50,996 nt of DNA from Roseburia sp. 1XD42-69 (GTDB taxonomy: Bacteria; Bacillota; Clostridia; Lachnospirales; Lachnospiraceae). Below are positions 35,742 to 44,258 of the stretch, piece after piece. Within the stretch, counting starts at the first letter, position 1. Every line of letters starts with the position of its first letter. A program made the translations under genes and the position numbers. The notes below the pieces were generated by a model. It made no database searches. It saw only the letters and a program-made list of their open reading frames with translations, and was not told the origin of the DNA. Location: positions 1-50,996 of the forward strand of contig NZ_RAZG01000027.1 in NCBI RefSeq assembly GCF_003612565.1, given 5' to 3'.

Positions 35742-37187
35742 ATTCAAACATTTATCTGGTCTGACCGTTATCAGTTTCTCTCGGAAATTGGGAGAGGAAG
35801 TCAAAGTAAAATTTTTTTGGTCAGGCATCGACAGTTAGGAGAGTACCGTGCAGTAAAGTGTATTTCAAAAAATACGGACACCTCCTGGCAGATTCGGGAG
35901 GCAAAACTTCTGAATCATCTGAAACATCCACGGATTCCCATTGTTTATGATGTAGAGGAAGATGAAAATTTTTACTATATCATAGAGGAGTATGTGGAGG
36001 GTGAATCTTTAGAAGCGCTTATGCTTCAATCATCGTTTCTTACCCAAAGTTTTATTTATGAGACAATATGGGAGATATCTGAGGTCTTAAGCTATCTTCA
36101 CCATATAGCCCCGGTTCCGGTAATTTATCAGGATTTAAAGGCGGAACATGTAATTCTGGGGAAAAAAGGTGTAAAGCTAATTGACTTTGGCATTGCTACC
36201 TATCTAAATGAGACAGGGTGCAGATTTCAAAATTACGGGACGCCGGAGTATACAGCTCCGGAAAAAAGAGAGCTTGCCAAAATTAATGTGGGCACAGACA
36301 TTTACAGTCTGGGCAAGCTGTTAGGCCAGTTGGTTTTGGCGGGGAATGAAAAGTCCCTAAGTCTTTTGTGTATTTCTCAAAAAGCCACGCATCCCATGGA
36401 GAGCCAGCGCTATCATTCGATAGAGGAATTTCAGAAAGCTCTTAGGAGGGCAAAAGAAAATATGCAATCAGAAAAAAATCCGGTGAATCAAAAGCATCTC
36501 TTAAAAACAATTATAGTTGCAGGCAGCAGACCAGGAACAGGCGTCACTCATATTGCTGTCTCTCTCACACAATATCTCAATTCCCATCACGTTCCGGCGG
36601 TTTATGAGGAAAAGAATCCCAGCAATGATATGCGTAAAACTGTAAAATCAGGAAAACATTTCGCAGAGTGTAACGGGCTTTACCGAAGGGGAGATTTTTT
36701 GGGACTGCCATTGTATGGGGAGGGGGTAGAGATTTCCGTGAAAGAGGAGAGCGTTTCGGTGAAGGATTGGGGAAATAACCTTGAGAGAGCCAGGGAGGAG
36801 AAAGGGGATTTGTTTTTGCTGGTAGCAGGAAGCAGAGAATGGGAAAGAGATTCTGCAAAAACCAGCGTAAATTCCCTTTCTGAAGAAATCGACCTGATTC
36901 TTATTTCCAATTACGGGGACAAGAGACAGGCCAGGCAGTATGCAAAGGAATTTTGTAAACCGGTGTACTGTTTTCCCTTGGACAAGGACCCTTTTAAGGC
37001 CGGAAAAGAAAAAGACAGGTTTTTTGGGATGCTTCTGCAGAGAGAAGGTGGTGATGATTACAAAAGAAACACATATAAGAACCGTTGGCATTGCAGGGAG
37101 CACAAGGGGGAGCGGCACAACCCATTTGGCCGTATCTTTGGCAAACTACGCATCATCTGGACTTTTGGAAAAAAGCGCATATATTGA
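35742..37187 (+). CDS. Serine/threonine kinase fused to a MinD/CpsD-like domain
   Basis: 481 residues from an ATT at 35742, chosen because AAGGAG (35727-35732) is nine bases upstream and the TTG at 35664 is inside the promoter. Kinase domain about 10-240: glycine loop 'GRGSQSKIF' (17-25), lysine K39 in 'RAVKCI', glutamate E53, catalytic loop 'YQDLKAEH' (129-136), DFG at 148-150, 'GTPEYTAPEK'. The HRD histidine is Tyr and the metal-binding Asn is His (136). From about 254 a second domain begins with 'IIVAGSRPGTGVTHIAVSL', a MinD/CpsD-type fold whose P-loop lacks the lysine. No membrane segment. The last ~45 residues overlap the next gene in another frame and look artefactual. Confidence 0.75.
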   Translation: MQTFIWSDRYQFLSEIGRGSQSKIFLVRHRQLGEYRAVKCISKNTDTSWQIREAKLLNHLKHPRIPIVYDVEEDENFYYIIEEYVEGESLEALMLQSSFLTQSFIYETIWEISEVLSYLHHIAPVPVIYQDLKAEHVILGKKGVKLIDFGIATYLNETGCRFQNYGTPEYTAPEKRELAKINVGTDIYSLGKLLGQLVLAGNEKSLSLLCISQKATHPMESQRYHSIEEFQKALRRAKENMQSEKNPVNQKHLLKTIIVAGSRPGTGVTHIAVSLTQYLNSHHVPAVYEEKNPSNDMRKTVKSGKHFAECNGLYRRGDFLGLPLYGEGVEISVKEESVSVKDWGNNLERAREEKGDLFLLVAGSREWERDSAKTSVNSLSEEIDLILISNYGDKRQARQYAKEFCKPVYCFPLDKDPFKAGKEKDRFFGMLLQREGGDDYKRNTYKNRWHCREHKGERHNPFGRIFGKLRIIWTFGKKRIY

Positions 37188-37683
37188 AGCCGGAGGCCAG
37201 GGAGAGCTGACCCGCTGGAAAACGCCGGGGAAATCAGGATATTTCACAGAAAAAGGGGTACATTTTTACCCTAATGTAAAGAGAGAAGATATTCCAATTT
37301 TGTTAAACAGGGATTACAAGAGACTGATATTTGATTTTGGAGAAAAGTATCTTTTTTTCCGGGAAGAGATTTTAAGATGCGACCGGAAAATATTCCTGTT
37401 AAATATTAGCCCCTGGCAAAAATTTACTGCGGAAAAGCTGGTGCGGGAGTTAGCGGAGGAAGAGTGGGGGAAAGTTATGCCCCTGTTTGCCAGTGCCTTT
37501 GCTTCCCCAAAGGAAAAAAGCCAAATAGAAGAAGCATTCCATATCCACATTATGGAGATTACCGGTATTTGCAATGCATTTGCGATATCCGGAAAATCCT
37601 TTTCCATGATGAATCAGCTCCTGGGGGAAAATGCCCCGGTGAAGAAGAAATTTAGTCTGAATTTAACCAAAAGAAAAAGGTAG
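37054..37683 (+). CDS. MinD/CpsD-like protein without P-loop lysine
   Basis: 209 residues from the ATG at 37054, which has only a weak ribosome site (GAAGG) and sits inside the end of the kinase gene. N-terminal 'TVGIAGSTRGSGTTHLAVSL' (10-29) is closely similar to the P-loop region of the second kinase domain, so the two are tandem paralogues. The canonical KGGxGKT lysine positions read S and T. A Walker-B-like strand 'RLIFDFGEKY' follows. Whether it binds nucleotide is open. Together with the kinase fusion and the next two genes it makes a compact run of same-strand genes. Confidence 0.65.
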   Translation: MITKETHIRTVGIAGSTRGSGTTHLAVSLANYASSGLLEKSAYIEAGGQGELTRWKTPGKSGYFTEKGVHFYPNVKREDIPILLNRDYKRLIFDFGEKYLFFREEILRCDRKIFLLNISPWQKFTAEKLVRELAEEEWGKVMPLFASAFASPKEKSQIEEAFHIHIMEITGICNAFAISGKSFSMMNQLLGENAPVKKKFSLNLTKRKR

Positions 37684-37730
37684 TTTTTCACAAAAAAGGG
37701 TTGCCTTCTTTTGGAAAATAGGAGCAAGCA

Positions 37731-37940
37731 ATGGAGAATGAAAGAAAAATGCAGCTATTTGTAGAACTTCAGGAAATTGAAAAGAGAGGGATTACATTGT
37801 GGATGGAAGGAAACCTCAGTAATTCCGGCCGCATTGCCGATGCCATTTTTGTCAATGAAAGCGAGGCCTATATGCGGGATTATATTTATGAACAGGGGGT
37901 GTTAAAGGAACTTCATTTTGATAAAGTAAAAAATAACTGA
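37731..37940 (+). CDS. Small protein of unknown function (69 aa)
   Basis: 69 residues, with GGAGCAAGCA ahead of the ATG. Soluble, mixed charge: 'QLFVELQEIEKRGITLWMEG', then 'RIADAIFVNESEAYMRDYIY', ending in lysines and asparagines. I recognise no family. It lies 47 bases after the MinD-like gene and is on the same strand, so probably in the same transcript. Confidence 0.65.
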   Translation: MENERKMQLFVELQEIEKRGITLWMEGNLSNSGRIADAIFVNESEAYMRDYIYEQGVLKELHFDKVKNN

Positions 37941-38057
37941 TTCCCACAGGGAATTTAATTTGTAACTATTAACAGGATTATGTCATACACAATAGAATCG
38001 AATCGGGGTTCCTCGATGCCGTTTCGAGTCATACATAAAAAGAAAAAAGATGAAGGA

Positions 38058-38100
38058 ACCGGGAATGGAGCGAAGCTATTTCCGGTTTTTTTCTTTTTTT
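38058..38100 (+). terminator. Terminator after the kinase cluster
   Basis: ACCGGGAAT (38058-38066) pairs with ATTTCCGGT (one G-U) and is followed by a long T-rich run (TTTTTTTCTTTTTTT). It separates the kinase cluster from the GH18 gene, so the GH18 gene is likely transcribed on its own. Confidence 0.8.
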
Positions 38101-38121
38101 GTAGCGGGAAAAATTTAGTTA

Positions 38122-38130
38122 TGATATACT
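38122..38130 (+). promoter_or_regulatory. Extended -10 promoter of the GH18 gene
   Basis: TGATATACT (38122-38130) fits an extended -10 element (TGn then TATACT). No clear -35 box at the usual distance. Confidence 0.45.
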
Positions 38131-38211
38131 GATACTGCATATGTGGAATGGTGTGTAACAGCTCATTCAATTCTGTGCAGTTACGGAATTACAGAGGAGG
38201 ATACAGTCTAA

Positions 38212-39948
38212 ATGGATGCAAAAAGAGTAAAGCAGTCAATTATTTTGGCAGTGTCAGTAATACTTGTCATTATACTTGTGCTGGTAATTGGGAAGTTAAT
38301 TGATAAATATACCCCGTCTAAGGAACAGCAGGATTTGTGGGAATATTACGGGCTTACGGAGGAGTCCCAGGCAGCCATTGTGTTAAATCATGAGGTCATT
38401 TCTCAAAAAGCGGTTATCAGGGAAGGCATAGTTTACTTAAGTTATGAAACAGTTCGGGATGTATTTAACAGCCGTTTTTACTGGGATTACAATGAAAATC
38501 TTCTTCTCTATACCACTCCTGAGGATGTGGTATCTGCGGCGGCGGACAGCAAGGAGTATTTTGTTACAAAGGACAAGAAATCAGAAAATTATACCATTGT
38601 TTATGCAGATGCCAATACAGCTTACATCGCCATGGATTACGTAAAAAAATACACGGATTTGGATTATGAGTTCTTTGAAGAGCCAAACCGGGTGGTGGTA
38701 AGGACAAAATGGGAGGATGAACCAGGGGTTTTCGTGAAAAAGGATACCCAGATACGCTACCGTGGAGGAATTAAAAGTCCGATTTTAACAGAAGTTTTCA
38801 AGGAGACGGAGCTTACTGTTTTAGAGAAGGGTGAGGACTGGGATAAGGTAGCGACAAATGAAGGCGTGATTGGCTATATTAGAAAGAAACGTCTTGGAAA
38901 AGAAGAGGTAAAGACTTTTGAACATACCCCGATGACAGAAACTTTTTCCCATATCTTAAAGGATAAAAAGATAAATATGGCATGGCATCAGGTTACTACA
39001 GAAGATGCAAACAGCACTGTGGCGGATGTTCTTTCCAATACCAAAGGCCTAAACGTAATTTGCCCCACCTGGTTTTATTTAAATGACAATGAGGGAAATC
39101 TTGTGAATATCGCAAGTTCAGAGTATGTGCAGTACTGTCACAATCAGGGAGTGGAAGTTTGGGCATTGGTGAGCAACCTGGAAAATGATGAGGTGGATTC
39201 CGCTGAGGTTTTAAATTATACCTCTAAGCGTACACATTTGGTGAATCAGTTGATAGCGGCGGCGATTCAGTTTGATTTCGACGGGATTAATGTAGATTTT
39301 GAGGCCCTAAGCCAAGAGGCAGGGGATGGATATGTCCAGTTTATCCGGGAGCTTTCCTTAAAATGTGAGAACAATGGAATTGTCCTGTCAGTGGACAATT
39401 ATGTGCCCACGGAATACAGCATGTTTTATAACAGGAAAGAGCAGGGGAATTTTGCAGATTACGTGATTATTATGGGGTATGATGAGCATTACGCCGGAGG
39501 AGATGAGGGTTCCGTGGCTTCCATAGGATTTGTAACCCAGGGAATTGCAGATACCTTAAAGGAGGTTCCGGCGGAGCAGATTATCCTGGCTGCGCCCCTT
39601 TACACTAGAGTCTGGATTGAAACCCCAAAAGCGGCCTCAGATGACGTGGAGGCGGCCTCGGAAGATTATGTTCCCTATGATTTAAGCTCTAAGGCAGTGG
39701 GGATGCAGGAGGCGTGGCGCATGGTGGAGGCCAACGGTGTGGAGCCTGTGTGGCTGGAGGACTGCGGACAGTACTATGCAGAATACTTAAATGAAAATGA
39801 TACTTATAAAATATGGCTGGAAGATTTGGCATCAATGGAGTTAAGACTTCAGGCAGCTTCGGAAAACGGGCTGGCAGGAATGGCGTTCTGGAAACTTGGA
39901 TTTGAACACAGCAGCTTCTGGGATACGGTGATAAAGTATATGAATTAA
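38212..39948 (+). CDS. Membrane-anchored GH18 glycoside hydrolase with SH3 domain
   Basis: 578 residues. A membrane helix at about 9-31 ('IILAVSVILVIILVLVIGKL') anchors it. Then a region like the copper-amine-oxidase N-terminal domain (about 55-165), an SH3-type wall-binding domain (about 175-225, 'VLEKGEDWDKVATNEGVIGY'), and a GH18 barrel from 240 to the end. The GH18 motif is 'QFDFDGINVDFEAL' with the catalytic glutamate in NVDFE. Similar proteins (YaaH, SleL) cleave peptidoglycan during spore germination. Substrate is inferred from family. Followed by a hairpin. Confidence 0.87.
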   Translation: MDAKRVKQSIILAVSVILVIILVLVIGKLIDKYTPSKEQQDLWEYYGLTEESQAAIVLNHEVISQKAVIREGIVYLSYETVRDVFNSRFYWDYNENLLLYTTPEDVVSAAADSKEYFVTKDKKSENYTIVYADANTAYIAMDYVKKYTDLDYEFFEEPNRVVVRTKWEDEPGVFVKKDTQIRYRGGIKSPILTEVFKETELTVLEKGEDWDKVATNEGVIGYIRKKRLGKEEVKTFEHTPMTETFSHILKDKKINMAWHQVTTEDANSTVADVLSNTKGLNVICPTWFYLNDNEGNLVNIASSEYVQYCHNQGVEVWALVSNLENDEVDSAEVLNYTSKRTHLVNQLIAAAIQFDFDGINVDFEALSQEAGDGYVQFIRELSLKCENNGIVLSVDNYVPTEYSMFYNRKEQGNFADYVIIMGYDEHYAGGDEGSVASIGFVTQGIADTLKEVPAEQIILAAPLYTRVWIETPKAASDDVEAASEDYVPYDLSSKAVGMQEAWRMVEANGVEPVWLEDCGQYYAEYLNENDTYKIWLEDLASMELRLQAASENGLAGMAFWKLGFEHSSFWDTVIKYMN

Positions 39949-39953
39949 GTCAG

Positions 39954-39997
39954 AAAAAAGGCAGTGGGAAAAGCTTTACGCTTTTCTCACTGCTTTT
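39954..39997. terminator. Bidirectional terminator after the GH18 gene
   Basis: GCAGTGGGAAAAGC pairs with GCTTTTCTCACTGC (one G-U), with TTTT on the plus side and TTTTTT on the minus side. It overlaps the end of the ABC permease gene. Confidence 0.8.
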
Positions 39998-41241
39998 ATG
40001 ATGGCACGGAATTTCGGTGTTGTTCCGTAGAGCAAAACCCCTACCCGGTAAATTTTAGCAGAAATGATTCCAATGCCAAAGACAGATAAAATCAGGATGA
40101 CAATAGAAATTGCCACTTCATAAAAGGGAACCGTGCTCATGGCAATTCTGGTAAACATTGCCATAGGGGAAGTAAAGGGTATATAAGAACATACCTTCAT
40201 CACCATATTATCCACATTTCCTGAGGACATGGAGAATATCACTGCAAAAAACGCTGCAATAAATAAGAAAGTTAAAGGCATTACCGAAGTGTTGATATCT
40301 TCCACTTTGGAGGCTGTGGAGCCTATGGCACCGTAGAGGAATGCATATACAAAAAATCCCAGCACAAAGAATATGAGCATATATACCAAAAGGTAAAGGG
40401 GCATATCAAAGAGGGAAGTGATAATAGGATTATTTCCCCACGTGGATTTATTTATATTGTAAAACAAGTATGCAGAGCCAAAAACAGCTACAAGCTGGAT
40501 AATTCCTGCCAGGCAGGAAGCAATTACTTTGCCAAACATCATGCTGGCCGGCTTTGCGCTGGTAATCAAAAGTTCCATAGCACGGGAACTTTTTTCTGTT
40601 GCAACATTTGTGGCAACCATCTGTCCATAGAGAAGAATTGCCATATATAAAACCATAATCATGATATAAGTGTAAAAATAATTCTGTGCCTGGTCAACTC
40701 CAAGGTTCTCTGTTTCATGGTTGATCTGAAGGGAGAGAATCTCTGCTGCTGTTTCTTGGGAAATTCCTGCCTGTGACAGGGCATCTATGCGGCAGAGGTT
40801 TTGAAGGGTTTCATCTGCAATGGCTGTGTTTCCGTCATACATGTTGAGATTATTTACATAATAGGTATAGGAGGTAAGATTTTCCATTACAAAAGCACAT
40901 TCTATTTCTCCTGAAATAATCTGCTCCTTTACATCAGAAAGCCCGTCTGTTGGGAGAAGGATTCTGTAGTCAGGAAAAGAAGCGGAAAAGGCATCATATA
41001 CCAGTTTTGTCTGTACTGGGTCTTTGGCAAGAATTGCCATAACAGGAGATTCCTCGTCCTGCACCACAATTTCCTGTCCGGAGGAATCTTTATCCTTACC
41101 GCCTATAATAATTCCTGAAACCCGCGGGAAAAACATTACAGCGGCAATAACTACAACCAGAAAAATGGTTATTCCAAGAAAAGTCTTATTTTTTAAATAG
41201 CTTAATAGTTCAAATTTCAATATGGTTCCAAATTGATTCAT
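39976..41241 (-). CDS. ABC-2 type exporter permease (NatB-like)
   Basis: 421 residues. One membrane helix near the N-terminus ('FLGITIFLVVVIAAVMFFP'), a large extracellular domain (about 45-185), then a cluster of five or six helices with 'ATNVATEKSSRAMELLITSA', the signature of the ABC-2 NatB family. It forms an exporter with the ATPase encoded immediately upstream; NatAB of Bacillus extrudes sodium, but the substrate here could be a peptide or drug. The genes overlap by four bases (ATGA). Confidence 0.87.
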   Translation of the reverse strand: MNQFGTILKFELLSYLKNKTFLGITIFLVVVIAAVMFFPRVSGIIIGGKDKDSSGQEIVVQDEESPVMAILAKDPVQTKLVYDAFSASFPDYRILLPTDGLSDVKEQIISGEIECAFVMENLTSYTYYVNNLNMYDGNTAIADETLQNLCRIDALSQAGISQETAAEILSLQINHETENLGVDQAQNYFYTYIMIMVLYMAILLYGQMVATNVATEKSSRAMELLITSAKPASMMFGKVIASCLAGIIQLVAVFGSAYLFYNINKSTWGNNPIITSLFDMPLYLLVYMLIFFVLGFFVYAFLYGAIGSTASKVEDINTSVMPLTFLFIAAFFAVIFSMSSGNVDNMVMKVCSYIPFTSPMAMFTRIAMSTVPFYEVAISIVILILSVFGIGIISAKIYRVGVLLYGTTPKFRAIIKAVRKA

Positions 41242-42146
41242 TCTTTTTCCCCTCCTTTTTCTTCGCCCCCGGTGTATTCCACAAATATGTCATTTAAAGA
41301 AGGCTCAAAAACTTTTAGTTCGTCTATGTCATATTTTTCCGTTAGGTACTGCATCATTTCCCTTTTTCTGTCAGGGGAATCCAGTTGAATCAGCACTTCC
41401 CCTGTCTCGGTTCTGCTGCTTATGTCTTTTAAGTCAGATAAAATCTCGTATTCCCGGTCAGAGCGAAGAATGAGTTTATCTCTGGTATAATTGTGTTTAA
41501 TATCGTGGAGGTTGCCTTTTAAAACAATTTCCCCCTGGTTGATAATAGCGATATTACTGCAGAATTCTTCAATATAGCTCATTTGATGGCTGGAAAAGAG
41601 CACAATTTTTCCCTTTGCAATCTCTTCTTTTACCACATCTTTTAAAAGCATGGCATTTACAGGATCCAGGCCGGAAAAAGGCTCGTCTAAAATTACGATT
41701 TCCGGGTTGTGGGCAAGGGCGGTAATCAGCTGTATTTTCTGCTGGTTTCCTTTGGAAAGGGTGTCCAGCCGCTTATTGCGGTACTGCGTCATGTCCAGCC
41801 TCTCAAGCCAGTAATCTGCCGCTTTTACCGCTTCTTTGGATTTCATTCCGTGAAGTGCTGCAAAATATACCAACTGGTCAATAATTTTCTTTTTGGGATA
41901 AAGCCCCCGTTCTTCCGGGAGATAGCCGATTTTAATTTCATTGTAGTTAATCGGGGCGCCGTCTATTAAAACATTTCCCTTTTCTGCGGGAAAGACATCC
42001 ATTAAAATACGGATTGTGGTAGTCTTTCCGGCGCCGTTGCGCCCCAAAAGGCCAAAAGCCTCCCCGCTGACGGCGAAAAAAGAGATGCCTTTTAAGACTT
42101 CTTTTTCACCGAAGCTTTTTTCAATATTTGTTAGTTCCAGTTTCAT
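41238..42146 (-). CDS. ABC transporter ATP-binding protein (NatA-like)
   Basis: 302 residues from the ATG at 42146 (GGAGG upstream); the longer frame has no ribosome site. Walker A 'LLGRNGAGKTTTI', signature 'LSKGNQQKIQLI', Walker B 'VILDEPFSGLDPVN', H-loop 'LFSSHQMSYIEEF', and a C-terminal extension of the DUF4162 type. It powers the NatB-like permease encoded next, with which it overlaps by four bases. Confidence 0.92.
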   Translation of the reverse strand: MKLELTNIEKSFGEKEVLKGISFFAVSGEAFGLLGRNGAGKTTTIRILMDVFPAEKGNVLIDGAPINYNEIKIGYLPEERGLYPKKKIIDQLVYFAALHGMKSKEAVKAADYWLERLDMTQYRNKRLDTLSKGNQQKIQLITALAHNPEIVILDEPFSGLDPVNAMLLKDVVKEEIAKGKIVLFSSHQMSYIEEFCSNIAIINQGEIVLKGNLHDIKHNYTRDKLILRSDREYEILSDLKDISSRTETGEVLIQLDSPDRKREMMQYLTEKYDIDELKVFEPSLNDIFVEYTGGEEKGGEKE

Positions 42147-42220
42147 AGTTTCCTCCATCCTCTTATTTGTACGACTGTAATAATACAACAGTTATATATT
42201 TTTGTCAAGAAACCACAGCT

Positions 42221-42248
42221 AAAAGAAACACCCTGCCAAGAGGCAGGG
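42221..42248 (-). terminator. Terminator of the diguanylate cyclase gene
   Basis: On the minus strand CCCTGCC-TCTT-GGCAGGG is followed by TGTTTCTTTT; 11 bases after the stop codon. Confidence 0.75.
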
Positions 42249-42258
42249 CTTAGATATT

Positions 42259-44178
42259 CTATGTTTCAAATTCATATTCCGCATAGCGTCCTTTTGTATT
42301 CTTTTTTACTGTATAGAGGGCTTCATCCGCATGGCTCAGCAGTTGGGAGATACTGCTTTTTGCATCACTGGTCCAGGCGAATCCGCTGGAAGCGCTTATT
42401 ACTTTGGATTCTGTCTCGGAAAGTTTTATGCTATGCTCCTTTAACGTGGAATAAAAGGAATTTAAATAGGTAAGAATCTGGTTTTTCTGGTCACAGTAGT
42501 AAATCATCATACAAAATTCATCACCGGAACGCCTGGCTGAGAGAATATGTTCCTGGGGCATAGATTTTAAAACTTGGGCAAATCCCTGGAGATAAGCGTC
42601 TCCCATGTCATGGCCGTATGTGTCGTTTATGGATTTAAAATGGTCTAAATCCATCATAACAAAGGCGCAGAGTTTTTCATCAGGCATTTGATGTAAAATT
42701 TTTTCAGATAATTCTTTAAAATGTCCGAATTTGTATAATCCGGTAAGGGGGTCATGGGTATTCTCGTACTGCATCTGCTGCTTTTCCGTTACATCTTTTG
42801 TCACATCAGCTATAATGCCAAGATATCCCTCCTGTGACTGTGACATATGGATATGAATATATCTGGAATCACCTATTTTAAATATTTCCTTTTCCCCATC
42901 GATGGGATTTTTCATGATATCTTTTATATACTGGTCAAAAAGGGAGGCATTTTGGTAAAGTCGGTAAGCCTCTTTCTCCGGCAATTCCAAAAGACCGGAA
43001 AGGCCAGATGTCACAAAAACATGCTGAACTCCCTTTTCATATTCAAATGCCGCCAGGGGAATACCGCTGATTTCAATTATGGCAGAGATGCGGTCAGAAA
43101 GACTGACAATGCTTTTTACCATTGTGTTAATTCCCTTGCTGAGTTCTTCAAATTCCCGGTTTCCCCCTACAGTTACAGTAGTATCTAAATTTCCCTTTGT
43201 AATGGCGTAAAGATTTTTTATTATATTATGTATTCCCTGGATGACTTTTTGCTTCACCAGATAATTTAAAAGAAGGATAACCGCAGCTTCTATAAAAATG
43301 AGATAGAAAAAGGTGGCAAGAATATTTCCCCACAATTTCTGGTAAAGGGTATGCTTGGGGAGGGCAGCACACAGGAGTACTCCTTCATAGAGCCTGCTCA
43401 ATACATACATAGATGTGCCGTTTCCTGTTTTATATGCCCCTTTTGTGCAGTCTAAAAGTTCATGAAGCTCATAACATTCCCCGTCAAACTCTTTAGAAAG
43501 GCCGTCTGAGTGGCCTAACATTTCTCCGGTAGTGGCATCCACCACAAAAAGTTCTTCTCCAATGTCTGTAGGAAATTTAGAAAATATATACTCATAAGTA
43601 TTTCGCGACTGTGCGCTTAACTGTCTGGTAGGGGTAAAGCCTACCTGGACAATTCCCTTTACGGCTTTTCTGGAAACACCCACGTATTGCCGAATTTTCC
43701 CTTCCGCTGCATTGGGCTGGGCATCCTGAATTAAATAGGCATCTTTGTCATCGGTGTCTAAAAGGGCAAGAAAGGCTTTTGTCTGTTTATGGTCCGCCAT
43801 ATCAATGCCCACATATTTGGAAACGGAGGCAGCCACAATAATGCCATTTTCATCAATGACATGTAATTCATCTACGTTGAGTAAATTCGCAAGATACTGC
43901 ATTTCCGATACGTCCAGGGAGACTTCCGGCTGTCTGTCCAGCACATATGCGGCGGCCCTTGCCCTTGTAAGGTAATCTTCATCCAGGCTGTCCTTTAAGA
44001 GAGAAAGTTCTTCCTGGTTGTTTTCCAGGGTATGTATCATCTGTTCTATCTTGGCGTGGAAGGAGCCAAACTGCTGGGTTTCCAGCATGTGCATGCTGAA
44101 TAAGAAATTGATGGAAAGTATGAGAAATATAGCTGCTGTCATAATCATAAAAGTATATTTAATAAAGACTTTTTGCAT
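42259..44178 (-). CDS. Membrane diguanylate cyclase with sensor domain
   Basis: 639 residues. N-terminal helix (8-30), an extracytoplasmic sensor region of the Cache type (about 35-275), a second helix near 285-305, a HAMP segment ('IIKNLYAITKGNLDTTVTVG'), a PAS-like part, then GGDEF at about 475-630. 'YENTHDPLTGLYKFGHFKEL' opens the GGDEF domain; the signature itself reads RSGDEF, an SGDEF variant that is often active. No RxxD inhibitory site is seen five residues upstream. It should make cyclic-di-GMP in response to an external signal. Next to an AgrC-like kinase on the same strand, but with 80 bases between them. Confidence 0.88.
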   Translation of the reverse strand: MQKVFIKYTFMIMTAAIFLILSINFLFSMHMLETQQFGSFHAKIEQMIHTLENNQEELSLLKDSLDEDYLTRARAAAYVLDRQPEVSLDVSEMQYLANLLNVDELHVIDENGIIVAASVSKYVGIDMADHKQTKAFLALLDTDDKDAYLIQDAQPNAAEGKIRQYVGVSRKAVKGIVQVGFTPTRQLSAQSRNTYEYIFSKFPTDIGEELFVVDATTGEMLGHSDGLSKEFDGECYELHELLDCTKGAYKTGNGTSMYVLSRLYEGVLLCAALPKHTLYQKLWGNILATFFYLIFIEAAVILLLNYLVKQKVIQGIHNIIKNLYAITKGNLDTTVTVGGNREFEELSKGINTMVKSIVSLSDRISAIIEISGIPLAAFEYEKGVQHVFVTSGLSGLLELPEKEAYRLYQNASLFDQYIKDIMKNPIDGEKEIFKIGDSRYIHIHMSQSQEGYLGIIADVTKDVTEKQQMQYENTHDPLTGLYKFGHFKELSEKILHQMPDEKLCAFVMMDLDHFKSINDTYGHDMGDAYLQGFAQVLKSMPQEHILSARRSGDEFCMMIYYCDQKNQILTYLNSFYSTLKEHSIKLSETESKVISASSGFAWTSDAKSSISQLLSHADEALYTVKKNTKGRYAEYEFET

Positions 44179-44258
44179 GGCTTCCCTTTCTTCTTATAAT
44201 ATATGACAATTATAATAGGTTTTAAGATTTCCGAAGTCCTAATATTTCGCATATGATA

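Noticed and set aside
37155-37187. A AAA AAG heptamer just before the kinase stop codon, suggestive of programmed -1 frameshifting into the MinD-like gene
   Set aside because: A -1 shift there enters the third frame, which soon ends in TGA; the MinD-like gene is in the +1 frame. No downstream pseudoknot was evident.
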